Shown piece by piece: positions 17,378-25,676 of a stretch of 64,000 nucleotides of DNA. Source of the DNA: Sulfurovum sp. AR (lineage in GTDB: Bacteria > Campylobacterota > Campylobacteria > Campylobacterales > Sulfurovaceae). Both the position numbers and the translations under genes were made by a program. Each line of letters opens with the position of its first letter. Position 1 is the stretch's first letter. The DNA is taken from assembly GCF_000296775.1 (NCBI RefSeq), contig NZ_AJLE01000011.1:1-64000 (forward strand). Reading direction: 5' to 3'. The notes under the pieces were generated by a model. The model did not search any database, had not been told where the DNA came from, and saw only the letters and a list, made by a program, of their open reading frames with translations.

Positions 17378-17878
17378 ATGAGATTCTTCATCGGTTCACC
17401 CGTTATCATGGATGACTATGCTTCCATACAAAATGAGTTTAAAGATATTATCGAAGGGAAATGGGTAGAAGAGCAAAATCTGCATCTGACTTGGGTCTTT
17501 CTAGGGGATGTGAAAGAAGTAAATCCCATCATTGACAGACTTCAAGATGTATCCCCCATGAAAGATCATACCAGTATCAAAGCGTTAGGATATTTCGGAC
17601 GGCCGCCAAAAATCTTTTTTGCTAAATCTGAAGAGACGGCATTGTACGACAAAGCAAGAGAGTTTAGAGATTCAGGCTTTGATCTTTACCGTTTCAAACC
17701 ACATATTACGCTTTGCCGCATCAAAGCCATACATGATTACAAAGCCTACAAAGAGAAACTCAAAACCTATCGTGAAAGATCTTTAGGAGTGATACTCCCT
17801 GAAATACACCTTTATGAGAGTAACCTCTCTTCAGAGGGTGCACACTACAGCTGCAGATATACCGTTAAAAAAACTTAA
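17378..17878 (+). CDS. thpR: RNA 2',3'-cyclic phosphodiesterase (2H family)
   Basis: The 166-residue member of the 2H phosphoesterase superfamily has both HxTx motifs: 'HLTW' (His36, Thr38) and 'HITL' (His109, Thr111), with 'VFLGDV' after the first. Bacterial ThpR opens 2',3'-cyclic phosphates on RNA ends. The start has AAGG upstream. Its stop codon overlaps the convergent purN by 4 nt. The length is slightly shorter than the usual 175-185 residues, but both active-site halves are intact. Confidence 0.88.
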   Translation: MRFFIGSPVIMDDYASIQNEFKDIIEGKWVEEQNLHLTWVFLGDVKEVNPIIDRLQDVSPMKDHTSIKALGYFGRPPKIFFAKSEETALYDKAREFRDSGFDLYRFKPHITLCRIKAIHDYKAYKEKLKTYRERSLGVILPEIHLYESNLSSEGAHYSCRYTVKKT

Positions 17879-18432
17879 CCCAGCACCTTTTGAATGGCTT
17901 CCACCAATGCCTCTTTTTCAATACTCCGTATCTTTTTATCATAAGCTTCAAAACTCAAGCCCTCTTTAGCAACCTCTTTTTGTAAGATCACCTCTCCTCC
18001 ATCAAGTTCAGAAGTGACATAATGCACAGATGCTCCACCATGGGTATGTTCATCTTTATAACTCTTCTCTATAGCATTAAGCCCTTTGTGTCTTGGGAGC
18101 AGAGAGGGGTGCAAGTTGATACTTTTGATATGCTCTGTAAAGGTAGGTGTCAAGATACGCATAAAACCTGCAAGTACAGTAAGGTCGGGGTTGTACTTGT
18201 GTAGGCACTCTACCACTGCAGCATCAAAATCTTCCCTGCTCTCATAGGCTTTTGAATCTATGATCTCAAGAGGGATAGATGCCTCTTTTGCAATGTGTAT
18301 ACCTTCAGCATTCGGATTATTTGTCAAGGCAACGACAACTTCAAATCCTTTGTGATGTAAAGTCTTGACGATATACGCGAAGTTGCTTCCTTTACCGCTA
18401 AAAAGTACAGCTATTTTTTTACCATTTGCCAT
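17875..18432 (-). CDS. purN: Phosphoribosylglycinamide formyltransferase 1
   Basis: PurN transfers a formyl group from 10-formyl-tetrahydrofolate to GAR in purine synthesis. The catalytic triad is visible: Asn106 and His108 in 'SINLHPSLLP', and Asp144 in 'SELDGGEVIL'. The phosphate loop is 'FSGKGSNF' at 11-18. Length (185) is typical. A formate-dependent alternative, purT, lies 2 kb away, so this genome has two routes for the same step. Confidence 0.95.
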   Translation of the reverse strand: MANGKKIAVLFSGKGSNFAYIVKTLHHKGFEVVVALTNNPNAEGIHIAKEASIPLEIIDSKAYESREDFDAAVVECLHKYNPDLTVLAGFMRILTPTFTEHIKSINLHPSLLPRHKGLNAIEKSYKDEHTHGGASVHYVTSELDGGEVILQKEVAKEGLSFEAYDKKIRSIEKEALVEAIQKVLG

Positions 18433-18486
18433 TCAATGATTCCCTGCCTTGGTGTGTCATGCTTATTATCGTCGCATTGTAGCGTT

Positions 18487-19905
18487 TTAGCCCTTAACTG
18501 TACACTCTAACCTGCCTATCTCCTCTACCAGGTCTGTAGGCAGCATCGCATAAGAAGCCCCCTCATACTGATGTGCAGCGATCACTAAAGCCAAAGAGGC
18601 TTGAATGGCCGCATCAATGGCCGTATAGCCCTGTGCAAGTAGTGCAACGATGAGACCGGAAAGTACATCTCCACTGCCTCCTTTACTGAGTTTAGAACAT
18701 CCTAAAGGGTTAATGTAAAGTCTCTCTTCCTGCATGATAAGGGTATTTGCTCCTTTAAGCAGGATCGTAATATGCGGATACCTGTCATTGAACTTTCGTA
18801 CCATCTCAAAACGTTTCTCTTGTACCTGTGTCACCGTTAACTGCTCCCCTGTCAATACCTTCCATAGTACGACAAACTCTTTGGGATGCGGGGTGATAAC
18901 GATCTCCCTGTCCTTCTGCTCCAAAACAGCCAGGATCTCTTCATTATAGAAACTGTCTGCATCCAATACAATAGGCAAATGGCTCTTTACCACATACTTC
19001 TGTAAAAATTCACTCTCAAAGTGACATCCCAGTCCCATACCTATGGCCATGGCCGATGCATTGTCAGGAACGACCGTTGAGTGCATCAGATAAGGAGGCG
19101 GTGTGATCTTTTCATGGACTACCAGTGTCGTAAGCCCTGCACCGAATGTAGCTGCAGCCATCCCAGAGATGATACCCGCCCCCTCTTTTTCTCCACAAAA
19201 TACAGCTGCATGTCCGAAACTGCCTTTATGCGTGGACTGTTCTCTTCTGCTGGGAAGTTTTAGATCACACCTCTCGAGTAGACAAGTGTGACTCTCTCCT
19301 TCATAAAACAGTGAACTCACGCCAAGATCAACACGTAAAAGTTCTCCTACTACATCTTTACAGGCATCTAAAAACAATGCTTCTTTATAGGCTCCCATGG
19401 TCAAGGTCACATCTGCATGAAATGCCATAGGCATAAGTGTACCTTTCACTCCGACCCCTGTAGGGATATCACAGGCTATCTTATATGCTTTCATCGCATT
19501 AAGCTGATGCAGTAGATGTTCTGTAGCCTCATCTATATTCCTATTGAGACCTGCACCAAAAAGAGCATCCACCACTATATCCGTCTGGCTTACCTCATCG
19601 ACAGTTTTTAGGCCTAAAAGCCTGGCACGTTCAAACTGTCTTTTTGCCATTTCCGAATGTAAAGTAAAAGGGATATGTAGTTTAATCTCATAATCTCCGT
19701 GAAGCTGACGCCCCAATGCGATACCGTCTGCCCCATTGTTCCCAGTACCTGCCACGATCAATACAGACGTGCCTTTGGGAAAATGTTTACGGATATAATC
19801 AGCCATACCCACAGCTGCATGCTCCATCAGTATATCTTCACTCAGCCCATAGCTTTCATAACATCTTTCATCTAAGGCATAACAATTTTCAAATACTTTT
19901 TGCAT
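18487..19905 (-). CDS. nnrD: Bifunctional NAD(P)HX epimerase/dehydratase
   Basis: The 472-residue fusion repairs hydrated NADH and NADPH. The N-terminal YjeF/NnrE half carries 'GTGNNGADG' at 53-61 and makes the S/R interconversion. The C-terminal ribokinase-like NnrD half carries 'TPHPKEF', 'LLKGANTLI' and the catalytic 'GGSGDVLSG' near 416 and dehydrates S-NAD(P)HX with ATP or ADP. Order and length match the common bacterial fusion (YjeF). It is 54 nt upstream of purN and may be in the same transcript. Confidence 0.93.
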   Translation of the reverse strand: MQKVFENCYALDERCYESYGLSEDILMEHAAVGMADYIRKHFPKGTSVLIVAGTGNNGADGIALGRQLHGDYEIKLHIPFTLHSEMAKRQFERARLLGLKTVDEVSQTDIVVDALFGAGLNRNIDEATEHLLHQLNAMKAYKIACDIPTGVGVKGTLMPMAFHADVTLTMGAYKEALFLDACKDVVGELLRVDLGVSSLFYEGESHTCLLERCDLKLPSRREQSTHKGSFGHAAVFCGEKEGAGIISGMAAATFGAGLTTLVVHEKITPPPYLMHSTVVPDNASAMAIGMGLGCHFESEFLQKYVVKSHLPIVLDADSFYNEEILAVLEQKDREIVITPHPKEFVVLWKVLTGEQLTVTQVQEKRFEMVRKFNDRYPHITILLKGANTLIMQEERLYINPLGCSKLSKGGSGDVLSGLIVALLAQGYTAIDAAIQASLALVIAAHQYEGASYAMLPTDLVEEIGRLECTVKG

Positions 19906-19965
19906 CTTGGCTCCTTCGACTGCTTACTACTACTCCCATTTTATCACAAATTAATACTAACTCGA

Positions 19966-19971
19966 TATAAT
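19966..19971 (+). promoter_or_regulatory. Probable rpsU promoter -10
   Basis: A perfect TATAAT, in CTCGATATAATCCC, lies about 67 nt before the S21 start. A poorly matching TTATCA sits upstream, as is common for this phylum, where -35 boxes are weak. Confidence 0.5.
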
Positions 19972-20037
19972 CCCATCATAATTTATCTATCTTGGTCCAG
20001 AACCAGGAAATTTTGATAAGGAAGGGGGTGCCTTTCG

Positions 20038-20250
20038 ATGCCAGGAATTATGCTATCACAACGTGATTCTTTTGATGATGCTTACAGAAAATTCAAAAGA
20101 CAATGCGACAGAAACCTTATCGTGACAGAAGCGAGAGCTAGACAAAACCACGAAACTGAGACTGAAAAGAGAAAAAAAGAGAAGATTGCAACTCGCAAGA
20201 AAATCCTTAAAAAACTCTTCATGCTTAGAAGATACGAGTCTAGACTGTAA
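20038..20250 (+). CDS. rpsU: 30S ribosomal protein S21
   Basis: The 70-residue, very basic protein has the S21 signature '[18 protein letters not shown]' near the N-terminus and a Lys/Arg-rich helix ending 'RRYESRL'. It helps the small subunit engage mRNA at initiation. A strong GGAAGGGGGTG ribosome site precedes the ATG. It stands alone between divergent and codirectional neighbours, with its own promoter and a hairpin after it. Confidence 0.96.
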   Translation: MPGIMLSQRDSFDDAYRKFKRQCDRNLIVTEARARQNHETETEKRKKEKIATRKKILKKLFMLRRYESRL

Positions 20251-20263
20251 TTTTTACAGCTGT

Positions 20264-20277
20264 AGGGCATCTGCCCT
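20264..20277 (+). terminator. Hairpin after rpsU
   Basis: AGGGCA / TGCCCT with a 2-nt spacer, extended by weak pairs, 14 nt after the stop. There is no immediate T-run; CTTTTTTACT lies about 15 nt further on. It is a possible terminator or mRNA 3' stabiliser. Confidence 0.45.
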
Positions 20278-20385
20278 GCGACTCACCTCACTTTTTTACT
20301 CAAACCACCACAAATTTCCTTTAACTCATTACACCTTATTTAACTTTTCGCTAAAATAATTTCATATTTTTACGAAGGTTTTCTC

Positions 20386-21549
20386 ATGACATTTACGACC
20401 ACATTACAAAAAGACGCTATTAAGATCATGCTCCTGGGTTCGGGTGAACTTGGTAAAGAAGTTGCTATTGAAGCACAACGACTTGGGATAGAGGTCATCG
20501 CAGTCGATAAATATGAAAATGCCCCTGCACACCTTGTAGCTAACCGCTCTTATGCCATAGACATGCAGGACAAGGAAGCCGTACTGGCACTCATAGAAAA
20601 AGAGCAGCCCTCTTTTATCTTACCTGAAGTAGAAGCGATCAGCATTGCAGCCCTTTTTGAAGCAGAAGCCAGAGGTTTTCATGTAATCCCAAATGCCGAA
20701 GCTGTCAATAAAACAATGAACCGTAAGAACATCCGTGTTTTTGCAGCAGAAGAACTGGGATTAAAAACAAGCAAATATGAGTTTGTGACCACGCTTGAAG
20801 GGCTTAAAGAAGCAGGTGAGCGCATAGGTTTCCCTTGTGTCATTAAACCCGTGATGAGTTCATCCGGCCATGGCCAAAGTATCGCAAGAACAGCGGATGA
20901 TATAGAAAGATCATGGGAGATGGCAAAAGAGGCACGCGGGGATGCCTCTGAACTGATCGTAGAAGAGTTCATACCTTTTGACTACGAGATCACCCTTTTA
21001 ACCGTACGTAACGAAACAGGAACGACATTCTGTGAGCCTATCGGGCATGTGCAAAAAGATGGGGATTTCATCCTCTCATGGCAGCCGATGCAAATGACCC
21101 CGGCATCGCTTACAAAAGCACAAGAGATCGCAAAATCAGTCACTGACGGCCTGGGTGGCCGTGGTATCTTCGGTGTGGAATTCTTCGTGAAAGATGATGA
21201 AGTCTACTTCTCTGAACTAAGCCCTCGTCCCCATGATACGGGAATGGTTACACTCGTGACACAAAGCCAAAGTGAGTTTGCCCTGCATGTAAGAGCAGTA
21301 CTAGGACTGCCTCTTGACTTTACCTTCTATGGTTCAGGTGCTTGTGGGGCATACAAAGCCAAAAATGAAAGCCATAACCCTACACTTGACGTCCCGGACA
21401 CTGCCTTTACAAAAGACAGTTTTGTAAGGGTCTTTGGAAAACCGGAATCCCACCTAGGCCGTCGTATGGCAGTCAGTCTTGTACTGGATGAAGTAGAAGA
21501 GGCCAAAAGAAGAGCCACGCAGATCGTAGAGAATATTTCAGATCACTAA
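20386..21549 (+). CDS. purT: Formate-dependent GAR transformylase
   Basis: This ATP-grasp enzyme makes formyl-GAR from GAR, formate and ATP. The N-terminal '[12 protein letters not shown]' nucleotide-binding segment, the central ATP-grasp motif '[15 protein letters not shown]' and the C-terminal '[14 protein letters not shown]' are all present in 387 residues, the normal length. It heads a same-strand series with the VKOR-like fusion, the 2-hydroxyacid dehydrogenase and the fumarate-reductase-like pair, with short gaps throughout. It duplicates the reaction of purN through another formyl donor. Confidence 0.96.
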   Translation: MTFTTTLQKDAIKIMLLGSGELGKEVAIEAQRLGIEVIAVDKYENAPAHLVANRSYAIDMQDKEAVLALIEKEQPSFILPEVEAISIAALFEAEARGFHVIPNAEAVNKTMNRKNIRVFAAEELGLKTSKYEFVTTLEGLKEAGERIGFPCVIKPVMSSSGHGQSIARTADDIERSWEMAKEARGDASELIVEEFIPFDYEITLLTVRNETGTTFCEPIGHVQKDGDFILSWQPMQMTPASLTKAQEIAKSVTDGLGGRGIFGVEFFVKDDEVYFSELSPRPHDTGMVTLVTQSQSEFALHVRAVLGLPLDFTFYGSGACGAYKAKNESHNPTLDVPDTAFTKDSFVRVFGKPESHLGRRMAVSLVLDEVEEAKRRATQIVENISDH

Positions 21550-21560
21550 GAGGAGCACTG

Positions 21561-22409
21561 ATGCATTTTTTTGCTAGGGTTTTTTTACCCTTTTTACTCT
21601 TTGTGTATATTGGTATTGAAACGTATCTAAGATTACAACATACTTCTCTTTGTGGAGAAGTAGGTTGCGCACTTGCAGGAGAACTCCTTAGATTTGACCA
21701 TATGTATCTCAATTATTTTGGTTTGGCCGGCGTACTCTCTTTGATCATCACAGGCTACCGTTCACTCAAAAGCAGTTTTTTTGAAGCACTCTTTTTCGTT
21801 CTGCTTTACTCTAGTATAGCCTTTGAAACAACGATCATTAGCTACCAGTTCATTGCCAACCCTGAACCCTGTCTCTTCTGTCTGAGTGTCTTCTCCTCTC
21901 TGCTGGTCATTGCACTCTTTAGCCACATGAAGCAGTTTGCTGTGGTTCTGGCTACCGTGCTTTTCATTTTTATCGGATTGAATATCTTGACCATTCCCCA
22001 AAATAGATCTTTTGTGACTGCCCCTGATCTCTATCTCATACAGTCAGAGACATGCAGCCATTGCAAAAAGGTAAAAACGTATTTTTCGGAGCATCATATA
22101 GCCTATACACCTATCTCTGCAAAAGAGATCAATGCCAGAGGATTTTTAAAATTTGTGGATATCAGCACTATACCCGTACTCATTATCAAAGAGTCCTCAA
22201 AGATGACCATTTTAAAGGGTGATCAAAAGATCATTGCACATTTTGATGCAAAAAATAAAGAAGAAGTTAGTCCCATGCCGGTACAAAACAGTACTTTAGG
22301 GCTCTCTTCAGATTTTTTAGCTGCAGGAGGAGAGGCAGGTTGTGCACTGACTATCACAGAAACACCTTCTTGTGCAGATGATAATGCTACACCCATACTT
22401 CAACACTAA
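21561..22409 (+). CDS. VKOR-like membrane oxidoreductase fused to thioredoxin-fold domain
   Basis: The 282-residue protein has about four to five hydrophobic helices over residues 5-145, with Cys31 and Cys36 in 'CGEVGC' and a CxxC pair Cys104/Cys107 in 'CLFC'. This is the layout of bacterial vitamin K epoxide reductase homologues, which reoxidise disulfide-forming partners using quinone. A soluble thioredoxin/glutaredoxin-like domain follows, with 'CSHC' (Cys165, Cys168) and the cis-Pro segment 'ISTIPVL'. The C-terminal tail carries two more Cys. Together it suggests a self-contained disulfide-bond catalyst at the membrane. VKOR assignment is by pattern and moderately sure. Confidence 0.65.
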   Translation: MHFFARVFLPFLLFVYIGIETYLRLQHTSLCGEVGCALAGELLRFDHMYLNYFGLAGVLSLIITGYRSLKSSFFEALFFVLLYSSIAFETTIISYQFIANPEPCLFCLSVFSSLLVIALFSHMKQFAVVLATVLFIFIGLNILTIPQNRSFVTAPDLYLIQSETCSHCKKVKTYFSEHHIAYTPISAKEINARGFLKFVDISTIPVLIIKESSKMTILKGDQKIIAHFDAKNKEEVSPMPVQNSTLGLSSDFLAAGGEAGCALTITETPSCADDNATPILQH

Positions 22410-22417
22410 GGCAATAG

Positions 22418-23353
22418 ATGAATATCGTATTACTAGACGCTAAAACATTAGGTAGTGACCTGGACATCACTGCCCTGGAATCTTTTGGAACACTGACCGT
22501 CTACCAGACCACTTCTAAAGAAGAGACACTTGAACGCATCCAGAATGCAGACATCATCATCACCAATAAAGTGATCATCTCTGCGGATATGATGCAAGCA
22601 ACACCTACTCTGAAACTCATTTGCATCGCTGCTACAGGGATGAATAATGTAGACCTGGAGGCTGCCAAAGCCAAAGGTATAGAGGTCAAAAATGTTGCAG
22701 GATATTCAACCAAGAGTGTGGTACAACATACCTTTGCGATGGCACTCTATCTCCTTGAAAAAATGGCATATTATGACAGTGTGGTAAAAGATGGATCATG
22801 GAGTGCATCAGGGCTTTTTACGGATGTCAGTCAGCCTTTTTATGAAATATCAGGAAAAAAATGGGGGATCATCGGTTTTGGAACCATAGGCCAAGAGGTT
22901 GCCAAGGTCGCAACAGCATTTGGGGCCGAAGTGAGTTACCACTCTACTAGCGGGGAAAACCTTCATCATGACTACCCACATCAGAGTTTAGAAGAACTGC
23001 TCAAAGACTGTGACATCATCTCTATTCATGCACCGCTCAATGATGCTACCTATAACCTCATCAATGAGAACAACCTCTCTTTGATCAAAGAAGGTGCTAT
23101 TCTTTTAAATCTCGGACGGGGAGGCATCGTCAATGAAAGAGATCTGGCCTTTGAACTGGACAGACGCATACTCTATGCCGGTCTGGACGTGCTTGAAAAA
23201 GAACCCCTTACACTCGACAATAGCCTCAATGAAGTCAAACATAAAGAGAGGCTCCTGATCACGCCGCATATGGCTTGGGCAAGTATCGAAGCGAGAAAAA
23301 AGCTTCTTGAAGGTATTGTAGAGAATATTCAAAGGTTTATGGAGCGCATATGA
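22418..23353 (+). CDS. D-2-hydroxyacid dehydrogenase (glycerate dehydrogenase-like)
   Basis: This NAD-dependent enzyme of the PGDH/glycerate dehydrogenase family has 311 residues. The nucleotide motif 'GFGTIGQEVA' lies mid-protein. Catalytic Arg is in 'NLGRGGIVNE', Glu near 'LEKEPL' and His in 'ITPHMAW'. It would reduce a 2-keto acid such as hydroxypyruvate or glyoxylate, but specificity is not readable. Its stop overlaps the start of the next gene by 4 nt (ATGA), so translation is coupled to the fumarate-reductase-like flavoprotein. Confidence 0.88.
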   Translation: MNIVLLDAKTLGSDLDITALESFGTLTVYQTTSKEETLERIQNADIIITNKVIISADMMQATPTLKLICIAATGMNNVDLEAAKAKGIEVKNVAGYSTKSVVQHTFAMALYLLEKMAYYDSVVKDGSWSASGLFTDVSQPFYEISGKKWGIIGFGTIGQEVAKVATAFGAEVSYHSTSGENLHHDYPHQSLEELLKDCDIISIHAPLNDATYNLINENNLSLIKEGAILLNLGRGGIVNERDLAFELDRRILYAGLDVLEKEPLTLDNSLNEVKHKERLLITPHMAWASIEARKKLLEGIVENIQRFMERI

Positions 23354-24954
23354 TAGATGTACTGATCATCGGTTCGGGTGGTGCGGGTCTTACAGCGGCA
23401 CTTTCAGCAAAAAATGCCGGGGCTTCTGTCACCGTAGCAGGTAAAGCCTATCCGACCAATTCACAAACCTCTATGGCACAGGGAGGCATGAACGCTGCCC
23501 TTGGCAATGTCGGTGAAGACCATATACGTTCTCATATTGCAGATACCATCAAATCAGCAAAGGGACTTTGTGATGAAGCCATGGTAAAACAAATGTGCGA
23601 AGAGGCTCCTGGGACCATCGCATGGTTAGAGCGTTTGGGTGTGCCTTTTTCAAGGCTGGACAACGGAGAGACCGGTACCCAAACCATAGCCCAACGTCAA
23701 ATGGGTGGGGCCTCGGCAAAACGTGCCTGTTATGCCCAAGACTATACCGGGCTGAAAATACTCCATACATTGTATGACACCTGTTTGAAAGAAGAGATTA
23801 ACTTTTTGGATGAGCACTATCTTCTCAATCTTATCACACAAAACGGCACAGTCAAAGGTGCCACCTTTTTAGAGATACGTACAGGTGAGGTCAAGCAGAT
23901 CAATGCAAAATCTATTGTAATCGCCACAGGAGGATATGGTGCCCTCTATCATGGGTTTACGACCAACGCCTATGGCTCTACAGGAGACGGTATAGCTGCG
24001 GTACTGCGTGCAGGAGGAGCAGTCTCTGACATGGAGTTCATCCAATTCCATCCCACGGCACTCAAACACTCCTCCATTTTAGTCTCTGAATCTGCCAGAG
24101 GGGAAGGTGGGTATCTTGTCAATGAGAGGGGTGAGCGTTTTGTAGATGAGCTCAAACCACGTGATGAAGTCGCCCGTGCCATCTTTAGCCAGATCCAAGA
24201 GGGACAGCGGGTCTTTTTGGATGTACGTCACCTGGGAGAAGAAAAACTCATGGAGCTCCTTCCCCAAGAGGTAGAACTCTGTAAATTGCATGAACATGTG
24301 GACCCTGCAAAAGCGCTCATCCCCATCAAACCTGTCGCGCACTACACAATGGGCGGGATAGAGGTAGACAGTATGTTGGAGGTCAATGGGATCAAAGGAT
24401 GCTTCGCCGTAGGTGAATGTTCCAATGCCAAAGTACATGGTGCCAACCGTCTTGGGGGGAACTCACTGCTTGAGATAACAGCTTTAGGAAAACTGGCAGG
24501 AACCAATGCTTGCAAATATGCGCTTGATATAAGCGGTACTCCTGCAGATGATACCCAACGACAGAAAGATGCCCAAGAGATAGAAACACTCTTGTCACAG
24601 GCAGAAGCTGTCAATTTTTACCCTTACAGAGAGAAGCTGGGGAATCTTTTTTATCATAAGGTCGGTATTGTCAGAGAGAATGAGCAGCTCCATGAAGCTC
24701 TTGCTGAAGTCACTGCAATGCAAGAGAGTCAAAAAGAGATGGGGATCGCAGACAAAAGCCCTGCGAACAACCAGAATCTCATAGAGTTTTTGGAATTTCA
24801 AAATGCCCTGCTCTTGGCACCCACTATCATCACTTCGGCTATTGAAAGGGATGAAAGCCGAGGGGCACACTTCAAAATCGGATTTGAAAGTGAGAATGAA
24901 GCACTGAAAAAACACAGTATATACCAACTGGGAAAGGAAGAAACATGCAAATAA
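23350..24954 (+). CDS. Fumarate reductase/succinate dehydrogenase flavoprotein-like subunit
   Basis: The 534-residue flavoprotein has the Rossmann motif 'GSGGAGLTAAL' at the start, substrate residues in 'FHPTAL' and 'RGEGGYLVNERGERF', catalytic Arg in 'KPRDEVARAI', and 'GANRLGGNSLLE' near the end of the FAD domain. There is no twin-arginine or other signal peptide, so it is cytoplasmic. At the position where SdhA/FrdA usually carry the His that links FAD covalently ('SHT..AQGG'), this protein has Gln ('NSQTSMAQGG'). FAD may therefore be bound non-covalently, as in L-aspartate oxidase. It overlaps the iron-sulfur gene by 10 nt. L-aspartate oxidase is less likely because of that partner. Confidence 0.82.
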   Translation: MIDVLIIGSGGAGLTAALSAKNAGASVTVAGKAYPTNSQTSMAQGGMNAALGNVGEDHIRSHIADTIKSAKGLCDEAMVKQMCEEAPGTIAWLERLGVPFSRLDNGETGTQTIAQRQMGGASAKRACYAQDYTGLKILHTLYDTCLKEEINFLDEHYLLNLITQNGTVKGATFLEIRTGEVKQINAKSIVIATGGYGALYHGFTTNAYGSTGDGIAAVLRAGGAVSDMEFIQFHPTALKHSSILVSESARGEGGYLVNERGERFVDELKPRDEVARAIFSQIQEGQRVFLDVRHLGEEKLMELLPQEVELCKLHEHVDPAKALIPIKPVAHYTMGGIEVDSMLEVNGIKGCFAVGECSNAKVHGANRLGGNSLLEITALGKLAGTNACKYALDISGTPADDTQRQKDAQEIETLLSQAEAVNFYPYREKLGNLFYHKVGIVRENEQLHEALAEVTAMQESQKEMGIADKSPANNQNLIEFLEFQNALLLAPTIITSAIERDESRGAHFKIGFESENEALKKHSIYQLGKEETCK

Positions 24955-25676
24955 AGATCTTTCGAAGCGAAACCGGTACCCATCAATCCTACACCCTTCC
25001 CGATGGCGAGATTCCTCTTCTAAATGCCCTGAGCTATATCAAAGAGACACAGGATGCCTCACTGACTTTTTCTGCAGGATGCCGTGCTTCGGTTTGTGGT
25101 ACATGTGCCGTACGTGTGAATGGAAGAGAAGTACTTGCCTGTGCCTATAAAGTAAAACCAGAAGATATTATTGAGCCACTACAGTACCACCCTGTACTGC
25201 GTGACCTCAAAGTAGATAAACACAAAGCCAAAGAGACGCTTCAAAAAAGTACCGCATGGATGCATAGTGCACAGGAAGCCTCGCTAACACACAGCGATGA
25301 AAAACTCTCTGAAAGACAAACAGACTGCATACTTTGTGACTCATGCTATTCCGTCTGTCCTGTCTATGCAGTAAACCCTGACTTCCTTGGCCCTTTTGCG
25401 TTGACACGTGCCTATCGTTACAGTACAGACAAACGGGAAAGCAGTGCAAAGAACATTATAGATAACATTCAGAGTAATGGTGTGTGGGATTGTACCCTAT
25501 GCGGTGAGTGTACCGCTGTGTGCCCTAAAGGGATAGACCCCAAAATGGACATCACGATGTTAAGAGGACTCTCTGTACAAGAGGGATATCAAGATCCCTC
25601 GTTTGCAACACAGAGTTTTGGCACGCCGGATTTTGGCGGCGGAGGATTTGGGTTTGACCCCAATGCCGGATTTTAG
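24945..25676 (+). CDS. Fumarate reductase-like iron-sulfur subunit
   Basis: The 243-residue electron-transfer subunit has a plant-type [2Fe-2S] site (Cys46, 51, 54, 66), a first CxxCxxCxxxCP motif (Cys128, 131, 134, 138) and a second CxxCxxCxxxCP motif (Cys183, 186, 189, 193). Ordinary SdhB/FrdB lack the middle Cys186 and hold a [3Fe-4S] cluster there. The extra Cys allows a second [4Fe-4S], as known in some archaeal-type enzymes. The C-terminus is Gly/Phe-rich. No membrane anchor subunit (FrdC, SdhC/D or a CCG-domain SdhE) follows; the next gene is leuC on the other strand. Confidence 0.85.
   Translation: MQIKIFRSETGTHQSYTLPDGEIPLLNALSYIKETQDASLTFSAGCRASVCGTCAVRVNGREVLACAYKVKPEDIIEPLQYHPVLRDLKVDKHKAKETLQKSTAWMHSAQEASLTHSDEKLSERQTDCILCDSCYSVCPVYAVNPDFLGPFALTRAYRYSTDKRESSAKNIIDNIQSNGVWDCTLCGECTAVCPKGIDPKMDITMLRGLSVQEGYQDPSFATQSFGTPDFGGGGFGFDPNAGF

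Noticed and set aside
23350-24954. L-aspartate oxidase (NadB)
   Set aside because: The non-His FAD site fits, but the gene overlaps an iron-sulfur subunit of the succinate dehydrogenase family, which NadB does not have.
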